This document shows positions 55,380 through 64,000 of a stretch of DNA of 64,000 nt, piece after piece; position 1 is the first letter of the stretch; each line of letters starts with the position of its first letter. Under the pieces are notes generated by a model that was not told the origin of the DNA, ran no database searches, and saw nothing but the letters and a program-made list of their open reading frames with translations. Position numbers and translations under genes: made by a program. Origin of the DNA: Muscardinus avellanarius (taxonomy: Eukaryota > Chordata > Mammalia > Rodentia > Gliridae); NCBI GenBank assembly GCA_963383645.1, contig OY726560.1, forward strand, positions 89,539,093 to 89,603,092, in the 5' to 3' direction.

Positions 55380-56525
55380 ACAATTTTGAAAGAACAAAGT
55401 TGGAACACTCACAGTTCCTGATTTCAAAACTTACTACAGAAGTACATAAATCAAGATGATATGGTATTGACAAAAAGATAGGTATATAGGTCAATGAAAT
55501 AGAATTGAAAGCCCAGCAATAAATCCATATATAGTGAATTAATTTTTGATAACGGTACCTAGGCCATTCAATGGTAAGAGAATACTCTTTTCAATAAATG
55601 GTGTGAGGATAACTGGATTACCTCATGAAAAAGAATTAAGCTTGAGCCAGGCCTGGTGGTACATGCCTTTAATCTCTGTATTTAGAAGGTTGAGATGAGA
55701 TCATAGGTTCTAGGTCAGCTTCAGCAACTTAGGGACTCTGTTTGAAAATAAAAAATAATAAAAGTTTAGGGGTGTAGCTTGAAGGTAGAGTGCCCCTGTG
55801 TTTAATCCCCAACACAAATAATTAATAATAAAAATAATAAAGTTTGACTCTTAACCTTATGCCATATTAAAAAATTAACTCAAAATGAATAAAGGTCTAA
55901 ATGTAAGAGCTAAAACTATAAAATTTTTGAAAGGAAAAATAGGAGTAATTTCCTTCAATTTAGGATTAGGTAATTGCTTCTTAAACGTGACACTAAAAAC
56001 ATATTCCCCAAAGAAAAATAGATTAATTGGTCAATAGTACTATCAAAAAGAGAAAAAGCAATAAGGAGAATGAGAAAATATTTTCAAAGCATGTATGTGC
56101 TGGCGGTTCACTATCCACAGTACATAAAAAGCTTTTACAATTTAACAGTGAGAAGACAACAGCCCACTTAAAAAATGAGGAAAGAACTTGAATAGACATT
56201 TTTTCCAAAGAAGATATACAAATAGCCAGCAAACATATGAAAAGATGCTCAATATCATGGATAATAAGAAAACCGCAAATCAAACCCAAAAGCTATCACT
56301 TCATGCTCACTAGAGTGGCTAGAGTAAAATAGATAAAATAGATAAAAAGGACAAACGTTGGTGGTGTGGAGAATGGGGAATGGCCGCAGAATAGGGAGTT
56401 TTGTGAGGTGGTGACAATGTTGTGGAATCAGACTGTGGTCATGGCTGTACAAGTTTGTCAATATACTGAAAAGGATAATAAAATAATTCAGTATACTTGA
56501 ATTACATTGAAAGGTAAAAATTTAT
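55380..56525 (+). mobile_element. Ancient LINE-1 (L1M-type), ORF2 end and 3' UTR, split by a SINE
   Basis: ORF2 blocks 'aaaacttactacagaagtac', 'ttttcaataaatggtgtgag' and 'agacattttttccaaagaag' then 'catatgaaaagatgctcaat', followed by a 3' UTR with 'gacaatgttgtggaatcaga', 'ctgtggtcatggctgtac' and 'ttgaattacattgaaagg'. Very decayed, with many indels. The SINE lies at 55645-55818. Confidence 0.82.
55645..55818 (+). mobile_element. B1-dID SINE, older copy, inside the ancient L1
   Basis: 'gagccaggcctggtggtaca' to 'gtttaatccccaacac'. Small deletion in the B1 half. Confidence 0.88.
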
Positions 56526-57309
56526 GGGACTTTAATTGTATCTTCTAATAAGCATGCACATATAAGGGAAAGATTAGTATTTCTGACTTTTGTGGTCTCT
56601 TTATTCTTTCAAACATAATAAAAAATTGGGGTGGTTCAGGAAAATCAAAGATTTACACTTAATTTTATTTAATTTATTCATTTATATTTTACTTTGTTGT
56701 TGTTGTCCTACACCTCATTCTTTCTTTCAAAATTAAAGTATTTTTTTTCTTTCTAAACTTGAGAAGGGAAGGTCTGCATTAGTTTTAGCTTGCAGTGGTG
56801 TCAACCTGCTGGCACTATTAACAAAAGAGTTTTGTGACACTCAAGGAAGATGCTCTTATTTTCCAGGTCCATGAAGAGTCAAAGCTAAGCCCTGTCATTA
56901 GAGTCAGTGAGACCGATTCAACATATGATTAATCAATCACACAAGCAGAGGCAAAATTTCAGATTGGGTTTCACCTAGTATATTGCTCAGAGAGTTTTTT
57001 TTCCAAAACTTGTTAAATCTTTAAGGTCTCTAATTTATTCTTTTACAATAGACTTTCTTCTAATGTGCAATAAGAAAGAAAATTTCAGTGATAATTTCTG
57101 TTGAAAGAAAGGAGATTGCCAAAATATCTGGTGAGAGAAATAGTAAAAGGACTTGGCTATTCTTCAGTGGCATACCAGTCTTCAAACTCCTCATGAAATA
57201 AAAAAGAATAGTTTAAAATTTTAGTTTTATCTTTTGATCTTTTGATCTTTGTTTTATTATAATTCTTCTTTCTCTTAGCTTTGTCTTCCTCTTTTTTTTA
57301 TACATACCT
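56526..57309. other. No recognisable feature
   Basis: AT-rich unique sequence. Confidence 0.5.
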
Positions 57310-57311
57310 CC

Positions 57312-57447
<136 letters not shown>

Positions 57448-57539
57448 ATATATATGCAGTACTGCAAGGCAAGGTCGTGGTTTAAAAATATTTTGCCTCT
57501 CCTGAAGGACTTTAAAAATATCTGTGATCAACTAAGCAA

Positions 57540-58040
57540 CCAATTACTCTACATCCCAAATGCATGTTTTCACAGCTATTTTTAGGGGCAAGATTCAGTC
57601 ACTACACATCCTGTCCACTCAAAACGACAGACATGCACAGAGGGCAGCTAATGAGTAGGTAGCCAAATGACAATGTCTCCTCACTTTTGATTTTGCTTCC
57701 AAGGCCCAAGTGGCTGCCTGACCGTCTCCACACTGGCGTCAAACAGTCCCTCTGCAGTATGCAGACAATTTAAATTATTACAAGGCAATGTTACAAGTAT
57801 GAACCCTGGCACCAAATAAAGTAATTACATTCAATTAGTAGTCCCCAAAGTGATGGTCCAATACAGAGGGCTTTAGATGTTGCCTTTTGTCGACTTATAG
57901 AAGCCAGGTAATGAATGCAACTTCAAAGTGTAAGGGCCTCAATTACTGCTTAATTAGTGGAAACTAGATCAGAAAACATGGCAAAAGAGTAAGAAACACA
58001 CCCATAATTTTTGTTGTTCTTGTTTTTTGTTGCAGGAATT
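57540..58040. other. Candidate conserved non-coding element
   Basis: About 500 bp free of repeats with several homeodomain-type cores: 'taaattattac', 'gtaattacattcaattagta' and 'gcttaattagtgg'. Dense GC-rich and AT-rich word mixing is seen in developmental enhancers. No coding frame. Conservation was not tested, so this is a texture-based guess. Confidence 0.3.
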
Positions 58041-58212
58041 CAGATACTATGCTCCAGTTTCCAAGTAACAATTGAATACTACAAAACAGAAATGTTCTGA
58101 AGGAAAACCAACTAGAACGGTATTGTCATTGTTAGAGGTGATTTGGGAGAGAAATTTATTTAATTTGATACCATATCAGCACCTCCAGTGTTTTATCTTC
58201 TTTTAAGAACAC

Positions 58213-58215
<3 letters not shown>

Positions 58216-58248
<33 letters not shown>
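58216..58248. repeat. (ca)n microsatellite
   Basis: About 16 ca units. Confidence 0.97.
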
Positions 58249-58249
<1 letters not shown>

Positions 58250-58286
58250 CTTCTAAGATGCCTAAACTATAAGAAATAAATTTAAA

Positions 58287-58345
58287 GTTATATTTTTATT
58301 GGAGCATTGTAGTCATACACCTTAATGGAGTAAAAGATGGTAGAG
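58287..58345 (-). mobile_element. LINE-1 3' terminal fragment
   Basis: 'tttttattggagcattgtag', then 'tcatacaccttaatggag': the last ~55 bp of the LINE-1 3' UTR, severely 5' truncated. Confidence 0.75.
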
Positions 58346-58728
58346 GTTGAAGTTATATTAGATAAAAATAAGTATTCCCTAAATCTCTCTACTCCTCTCA
58401 CTAATTTGCTTCTTGGGACAATCCTAGACTCAAATAAAGCCAGAAAAATTCTGAACAGTGAAGAAATATAAGAGAAACTATCTCTGTTGATTACTAAAAC
58501 ATCATATCTTATGGTTCTTATATATTTCTATCTATAATTTACTATATGAGGAAGATGCCATTGTCTCTTTGTCGAATAAAGAAAATGGTTGATCAGCAAA
58601 TGGTTAAGATGTATTTTAATTATACCAAAATACATTTCAGGTATCAGAGATTGAAGCAAAAAAAATAAGTCTAGGAACTAGAAGTAACAATGGTTTAAAA
58701 CTATAAATATTAACCTAACCTTTTTAAA
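58346..58728. other. No recognisable feature
   Basis: AT-rich unique sequence. Confidence 0.5.
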
Positions 58729-58740
58729 AATAACACCAAA

Positions 58741-58946
58741 GTGGGGCATGGTGGTACATGCTTGTAATCCCAGCATTACAGAGGCTGAGACCAGAGAATT
58801 ATGGTTCTCCGACAGCCTCAGATACTTAGTGAGGACCTCCACAACTTAGTGAGACTTTGTTTCAAAATAGAGAATAAAAAATAGGGTAGGAGTTTTAGCT
58901 CGAAGGTCAAGGTCAAATTCCCCTGGGTTCCATCCCCAGACCTGCC

Positions 58947-58977
<31 letters not shown>

Positions 58978-58978
58978 A
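58741..58978 (+). mobile_element. B1-dID SINE, subfamily C
   Basis: 'gtggggcatggtggtacatg' to 'ccatccccagacctgcc' plus a long A tail. ID half 'gggtaggagttttagctcga' with an 'aaggtcaa' duplication. Likely TSD aataacac on both sides (58729-58736 and about 58980-58987). Confidence 0.93.
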
Positions 58979-59229
58979 TAATAACACTGAAACTAGACTA
59001 CAAAAAAGAAAAACAATTTATTATAATATTAAAATTTTTCAAATTATCTTAAAATAATAAAAATAAAACTGATAAATAGCAAACTAAGAATACATGTATC
59101 ATTAAGTATCAAAGAGATTGCTAAATTCTTTAATATATAAGAAGTAACAATACATTAATAATATGGTGACCAAAACCTCAATAGATAAAAATGAGCAAAT
59201 GAAATAAATTAATCAAATGGAAAAAAGTT

Positions 59230-59650
59230 TTTAAACATGTGAAATTGCTCTCAAACTCAATTATATTTACAGAAATAAAACAATACTTAGTTACTATTAT
59301 ATTTATTAGATTTGCAAATATCAAAGAATTAAAAACATTTTATGTCTTGGAAACATAGGGATTCAGGCAACTCATGAATTTATGGGAATGTTCTCTAGAG
59401 AAAGCCATTTTGTGATATTATCAAAGTAAGACTTCTACCTCACTTCTAGAATATCTCTATAAAGATACTATTTGCAGATTACTTAATTGCAAGAGAAAAC
59501 CAATGTAGATGTCTAACAATAATATAATTATTTAATAGTGTATGTAATAAGCCTGTCAAAGAACTGTGTGTTTTCTCCATGTGATGAATTTGAACTATAT
59601 TATATAATGTTAAATAAGGAAAAGCCCGATCTTTCCACTAGCACCGTAGG
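59230..59650 (+). mobile_element. Ancient L1M/HAL1-like fragment
   Basis: 'ttattagatttgcaaatatc', 'ttctctagagaaagccattt', 'cacttctagaatatctctat' and 'atataatgttaaataagg' follow the order of old L1/HAL1 ORF2 end sequence. Decayed. Confidence 0.55.
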
Positions 59651-59902
59651 CTGTTGCTGCAGGAAAAGCAGTAATACAAATGCATACATAGACTTGCCAC
59701 TCTGGAAGGTGCTTAATAAAGTGGTGTTCTTGGAAAAGAAAAGGGTAGGAGGAACTTTCCTCTAAACTGTTTATGTAGTTCATATTCACATAAATACATT
59801 AAAATGTTAAAGGTGACATTTTAACTTGCACAAATATTCTCATCATAAAAAGTTTTTTTTTTTCCAATGTCTTGGGCCAGTTTTAAAAATTGCATTGTGA
59901 TT

Positions 59903-60094
59903 AGCCAGGCGTGGTGGCACATGCCAGTAATTCCAGTACTTGTGAGGCTGAGACCTGAGGATCATAGGTTTTTAGGCCAGCCTCATTTACTTAGCGAGGT
60001 CCCCTGTAACTTATTGAAACTTTGTTTCAAAAAAAAATAATAGAACAAGGCAGGAGGTGTGGCTCAGAAGTACAGTGCTCTGGGTTCAATCCTC

Positions 60095-60098
<4 letters not shown>
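59903..60098 (+). mobile_element. B1-dID SINE
   Basis: 'agccaggcgtggtggcacat' to 'ttcaatcctcagtaac'. ID half 'ggcaggaggtgtggctcaga', partly resembling subfamily C. Duplicated gtgatt at 59896 and 60144 may be the TSD. Confidence 0.92.
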
Positions 60099-60138
<40 letters not shown>

Positions 60139-60142
60139 GCAC
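60099..60142. repeat. (ac)n microsatellite
   Basis: Grown from the SINE 3' end, ending in 'acgcacgcacc'. Confidence 0.96.
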
Positions 60143-60302
60143 CGTGATTTAATATTATCAAAATCTGGGGATGGGAAACAACAGTCTTGAACTCTATGAC
60201 AAGTGAATAAATTGATGATTAGATGAACTACTTACATCATTTAATTAGAAGATAAATATTCAAAAAAATTGGTAAATTATTTTTTAACTTTCAATTTTTC
60301 CT

Positions 60303-60307
60303 CCCTT

Positions 60308-60344
<37 letters not shown>

Positions 60345-60955
60345 TTTTTTCCTTTATATAAGTCTGTTTTAATATAAACAAGTGTTGGAATTCAATCAGT
60401 GTCCATCTCTGGCAGCTTCCTTTCCGACTGGAGGGTCGCAGCCTCGCCTCTGCAGCCGGCTCTAACTCTGCAGCCTGGGGGCCAGCAGCGTCGCCTTGCC
60501 GGTCCACGGGTCTGTTCTGCTCTGCTCCGCATTCTTCTGCTCCTCTTTTGGAGGTCCCACTTTGGGTTTGGGCTTTGAAATTATGGGGCTACAAATATTT
60601 GTCAGCTCCTTGATCCTGGCCTCGACCTCCCGGATCCTGACCGGGTCGCACCAGGCTCTGCTTGCTCTGCAGGTTCAGCTTGCTGCCCATGCCGCGCTTG
60701 ATGCTTTTCTCCACCTTCGCCACCTCAGCCGCATCCAGTGCTCTTACTGGTCCTCCTTGTTTTTGAAAAAGCTGATTACGTTCATGTACTGCTGGATTTG
60801 TTTCCCTAGTTCTTCAAATAATTTGGTCTTTCTTCAGATTCCTGCAACTGCGTCTTAATAGGCTGCCCTAAATGTTTCAATTCAGCCAATTTACCTACAT
60901 AAACTTGTTTTGGCTGGTATTCTCCCTGTTCATACAGCGTTTATCCTATACTGAA
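60303..60955 (-). pseudogene. HSPA4: HSPA4 processed pseudogene, 5' truncated
   Basis: Minus-strand retrocopy of the last part of HSPA4 (Apg-2), a cytosolic Hsp110-type Hsp70 co-chaperone and nucleotide-exchange factor. Translating the broken frames gives [16 protein letters not shown], then EESEERP-like text, [33 protein letters not shown] and [11 protein letters not shown]. The stop that follows the final KLPEMD motif is at 60392-60394. Downstream comes 3' UTR-like DNA (cacttgtttatattaaaaca), then a purine-rich (gaaa)n(ga)n stretch at 60303-60354 that is probably the expanded poly(A) tail. It covers only about the C-terminal 180 codons and has no introns. Defects include a TAA just after NKEDQ, at least three frameshifts, and loss of several codons before KLNLQ. 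It is non-coding. HSPA4L fits less well in the KPKPK..NAEQ tail. No TSD was found, and the 5' edge near 60955 is approximate. Confidence 0.9.
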
Positions 60956-60960
60956 CGGAC

Positions 60961-61464
60961 AAAAAGGAGTTAAACAAAGACTTGATACCATTTATCTTTT
61001 AGAGTAGACATCAGTGTATATTACAGAATACATATTTTTTACATTAATAAAATAGAAAATCAGATGGTCAGATCATGACCTCCTTTTTCCTCATTTGTAG
61101 TTACATGAGTTGTCAACTTATATAATTTATATAATCAGAGCTTAAAGAAAATTTTCTCTTTTGTTTCCTGAATGGGGCACTCTTAGGCTTATATTTTTTT
61201 ATATACCCATAAGATAATAAAACATGGTTTTAAAAAGTTTAAATTCTCTTTTATATCTTGATTTATAAAATCACTTTTCTGGTTACCATTAAAAATATCC
61301 ATAGTCATTAGTCCAAGTGACATATGGCATGTATCTGATTGAATGAGTAGCTTATATTCCATATACTTGCTGAGTAATTGTGTATAATAGATAAAATTCA
61401 TTTCCTCAACATACCATGAGGGCAGGGAACATTTCCTTTTATTTTTCATTCATATTTTTATTTA

Positions 61465-61467
<3 letters not shown>
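60961..61467. other. No recognisable feature
   Basis: AT-rich. The 86-codon minus open frame at 61189-61449 has no recognised homology. Confidence 0.5.

Positions 61468-61511
<44 letters not shown>
61468..61511. repeat. (gt)n microsatellite
   Basis: About 21 gt units joined to the tail side of the adjacent minus-strand SINE. Confidence 0.97.
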
Positions 61512-61515
<4 letters not shown>

Positions 61516-61705
61516 GGGGATTAAACTCAGGGGCATTCTACCTATGAGCTACATCCAGCTTGAATTTTTAATATTTATTTTGAGATAGGTTCTCACTAAG
61601 TTCCAGAGGGTCTCACAAATTGCTGAAGCTGGCTGCAAACCTGTGATTCTCCTGTCTCAGCCTCCCAAGGACTGGTGTTACATGCGTGTGCCACCACATC
61701 TGTCT
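61512..61705 (-). mobile_element. B1-dID SINE
   Basis: 'ttattggggattaaactcag' to 'gccaccacatctgtct'. The start of the ID half is shortened. Confidence 0.9.
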
Positions 61706-61735
61706 TTATTCTCTCTTTTTTAATTTATTTATTTT

Positions 61736-61800
61736 TGTGGTACTGGGGATAGAACCCAGAGGCATTCTATCTCCAAGCTATACCCCCAGCCCTATTTTTT
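61736..61800 (-). mobile_element. B1-dID SINE, 5' truncated to its ID half
   Basis: 'gtggtactggggatagaacc' to 'atacccccagccctattttt'. Only the ID half and linker remain. Similar 'ttattctct..ttttt' flanks (61706 and 61799) suggest a TSD, so the truncation happened at insertion. Confidence 0.85.
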
Positions 61801-62344
61801 ATTCTCTTTTTAAAATATTTGGGTGAATTGGGCACTTAAGTGAGTTGGCTTTATTATTGCTATCTTTACTTAATAAGGATAGCTAAGATTGCTATTGTGG
61901 TTGCTAGTATAGTAAATGTCCATAGATATGACCTATATTATTAAAAGTAAAAGAGTGCTAGAAGCAAAATGTTAGGAAACTTTGCCTTGCACCAATCATG
62001 TGACCTCCCCAAGCTTGGAATAGGGCCAGCTTCCTCTTGAGTAGGTGGGCCATGAAAAGTAATGAAGTCAGTACTACAAAATGAAGTCAGTACTCCATGG
62101 AAAGACTGAAGAGGTTATGAATGCTGGAATCAGCAAATACCTTTCACTACAGGAGGACATGAAAAAGTCAGGTTGGGGCAGCTTATCAACCAACATTTCT
62201 TATCGTTTGAAATAGCCTCAAACCATGGTTCCATTTATAAATTTTGAAAATGGATATAATTAAAAGAATTGTAAGAACAATACAATTATTCTGAGTGATT
62301 TTTCCATCGTTGAAACAAATTTTAGTTAAATTGAACGCTTGACC
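61801..62344. other. No recognisable feature
   Basis: Unique sequence. 'aatgaagtcagtact' is directly repeated at about 62061 and 62081. Confidence 0.5.
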
Positions 62345-62522
62345 ATCTTTTTTTCTCGTATTGAAAATTGAACTCAGGAAAATTCTACCTATGAGATACA
62401 CCCCCATTATTTTTTTACTTCTTATCTTGCAACAGGGTTTTCCTGAGTTGCTGAAGATCTTGCTAAACTGCCAAGGTTGTCCTTACAGGCATGATTGTAG
62501 GCATGTACCATCGTACCCAGCT
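62345..62522 (-). mobile_element. B1-dID SINE, older copy
   Basis: 'tcgtattgaaaattgaactc' to 'accatcgtacccagct'. Central B1 part deleted. Confidence 0.85.
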
Positions 62523-62945
62523 GTGAACTTTTCAATAGCAGCGAATGAAGCAAAAAAATTAAAAAAGTGAATTTTAATATTACACTGTTCTTGTTACTCT
62601 TTTTCCTAGGCATTTTAATATAATTTGAGTAAAAGTGACTACCACTTCATTTCTATGTGCTATATAATAATAATGCTTTTATAGATTATAATTTACAGTA
62701 AATTTTATCCTTGAGTTTAATTTTGAAACTCAGAAAAAGTTGGCTAGGTTTGGTTTTTCATGAGGAAATTTGGGAAATTTCTAATGGTTCTAGTTTAAAA
62801 TTGTTTATAAAAGCACAAATATTTTATTTTTATTACTTCAAACCAATTTTTCTGACATTGCCTCTATCCCCACGCTGACTTTTAGAGTAATTATTAACAT
62901 ATGTGTGAGAGTTTAGAAGAAAAATAATTAGAAATTTGTTTAATT
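62523..62945. other. No recognisable feature
   Basis: AT-rich unique sequence. Confidence 0.5.
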
Positions 62946-62958
62946 AGAAACTTGTTAA

Positions 62959-63181
62959 GCTGGACGCGATGGCACATGCTTGTAATCTCAGCATTTGGGA
63001 GGCTGAGACCGGAGGATTGCAGTTCGGGGACAGCCTCAGCTACTTAGTGAGGCTCTCCACAACTCAGTGAGACCCAGTTTCGAAAAATAAAAGAATAATT
63101 TAAAAAAAAATAGGGCAGGAGGTGTAGGTCAGAGGTCGAATTCCCCTGGGTTCCATCCCCAGACCCGCAAAAAAAAAAAGA
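62959..63181 (+). mobile_element. B1-dID SINE, subfamily C
   Basis: 'gctggacgcgatggcacatg' to 'ccccagacccgc' plus A tail. 'gagaccggaggattgcagtt', 'cggggacagcctcagctac' and ID 'gggcaggaggtgtaggtcag'. Perfect 13 bp TSD agaaacttgttaa (62946-62958 and 63182-63194). Confidence 0.96.
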
Positions 63182-63384
63182 AGAAACTTGTTAATGACTA
63201 TAATTTCATTTATATGATTTTATAGAACTATATTCTTTTTACACTTATACTGAAAGTACATTTATCTTATGCATTGACCTTTAGACTCAAGTTTAGGCTT
63301 AAATTTAAAGTTATATATTATAAAAAGCATTTAGAAGGTTTTATTTTTCTGTTTTTTATTTACAAAATGTTTTTTGTAGAACTT

Positions 63385-63600
63385 ACCATATGATAGGCAT
63401 TACTAAAAATGACCAATATTAGCTTATTGGCTCCTCAGAGCAACACAATAAGGCAAGTACTATTATTATTATTATTGTTCCTATTTTATATATTTAAGAA
63501 AAGGAGGCACTGAAACATTAAGTGACTTCCCAAGATAATAACACAGCTTATCAGTGGCAGAATTAAATAGGATTTGACTCCAGACAGTCTGGGAACAAAG
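63385..63600 (-). mobile_element. MIR SINE
   Basis: 'gcaagtactattattattat', 'gaggcactgaaacattaagt', 'gacttcccaagataataaca' and 'cagcttatcagtggcagaat' then 'gactccagacagtctggg': the minus-strand MIR order, well preserved. Includes a short (att)n run. Confidence 0.85.
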
Positions 63601-63839
63601 TTGGTATACACACATAATTTAAAGCGTAGACTTCTTTGTTTTTTTGTTTTTTTTTTTTACTTAGTTTTGATACTTTTAATTCTGTCCAGGGTCTCTATGA
63701 TTTATTTCATGAATAAAAGTCATTCATCTAGTGTGTCAAATTTAACCCCTTTTAGATTCACAGAGCAGTTAACTGAAGGGGACAAAGCAGATAAACTCTA
63801 TAATGAAAACTTAAGCATTAGCTCTTCTGTTAAAAATAT
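63601..63839. other. No recognisable feature
   Basis: The 106-codon plus open frame at 63574-63894 runs from MIR through this stretch into the L2 fragment, so it is not a gene. Confidence 0.55.
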
Positions 63840-64000
63840 CTTCTGTGCACCTCCTGTGACTCAGACACTGATTTGGATAAAGGAAGTAGAGTAGTGAACA
63901 ATCACAAAAATAGATCACATCTCTACTCTCATAGCAATTATAGCCAAGTGGGGCAAAACACAGAAAATAAATAAACACGGAGTGACAAGTGCCCAGAGTA
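63840..64000 (+). mobile_element. L2 LINE 3' fragment, cut by the window end
   Basis: 'ctcctgtgactcagacactg', 'gtagagtagtgaacaatcac', 'atctctactctcatagcaat' and 'tgacaagtgcccagagta' follow the L2 3' consensus order. Confidence 0.62.

Noticed and set aside
60277..60507. Minus-strand 76-codon open frame as an intact HSPA4 C-terminus
   Set aside because: It leaves the HSPA4 frame near the end and runs through the 3' UTR and purine repeat, so it is a decayed retrocopy.
60496..60858. 120-codon plus-strand open frame
   Set aside because: Antisense shadow of the HSPA4 pseudogene, whose homology is on the minus strand.
63574..63894. 106-codon open frame as a gene
   Set aside because: It spans MIR, unique DNA and L2 with no homology.

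Overview
This is AT-rich mammalian nuclear DNA with no gene that I can recognise. It looks like a gene desert or a very large intron. The organism is most likely a squirrel-family rodent (Sciuridae: squirrel, marmot or ground squirrel). The window carries about 40 copies or pieces of one dimeric SINE with a 7SL-derived B1 left half and a tRNA-like ID right half. This B1-dID arrangement is typical of squirrels and their close relatives. Older pan-mammalian repeats (MIR, L2, old L1M) fill part of the rest. Long open frames are rare, and those present come from LINE-1, microsatellites or stop-poor GC-rich minisatellites.

The outstanding region is 6316-12355, where three insertions are nested. 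The outermost is a 5'-inverted (twin-primed) LINE-1 lying on the minus strand. Its two halves are 6330-7584 (minus) and 7585-8481 plus 11987-12355 (plus), and it has an approximate 14-15 bp target-site duplication (TSD). Its ORF2 is split by a 3.5 kb composite element (8482-11972) flanked by a 14 bp TSD with 13/14 identity. That element consists of about six GC-rich ~69.5 bp monomers in a dimeric pattern, an A-rich tract, three degenerate ~165 bp repeats, a ~1.95 kb minisatellite of ~50 bp monomers in ~98 bp dimers, and a LINE-1-like 3' UTR with an A-rich tail. The layout is that of a non-autonomous, LINE-1-mobilised composite retrotransposon, analogous in plan to the primate SVA elements. I know of no such element described in squirrels. 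A short degenerate copy of the same ~50 bp minisatellite lies at 30415-30518 beside another LINE-1 3' end, which suggests the association is not unique.

Layout after that: 12.3-22.3 kb holds SINEs, MIR, L2 and an old L1. A second twin-primed LINE-1 with a perfect 11 bp TSD occupies 22993-25265. LINE-1 3' fragments lie at 27.3, 28.4 and 29.5-30.2 kb. From 31.8 to 45.8 kb there are many SINEs, four confirmed or probable nested cases window-wide, and microsatellites. A minus-strand LINE-1 lies at 46.9-49.0 kb. From 49.5 to 51.3 kb there are SINEs, with an unexplained exon-like block at 51575-51759. An ancient L1M lies at 55.4-56.5 kb. A possible conserved non-coding block lies at 57.54-58.04 kb. 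A processed pseudogene of HSPA4 (Hsp70 family, Apg-2) lies on the minus strand at 60.30-60.96 kb. The window ends in MIR and L2 fragments.

All family names rest on recognition by eye and on comparison of copies within the window. No database search was run, and boundaries are approximate unless a TSD is given.
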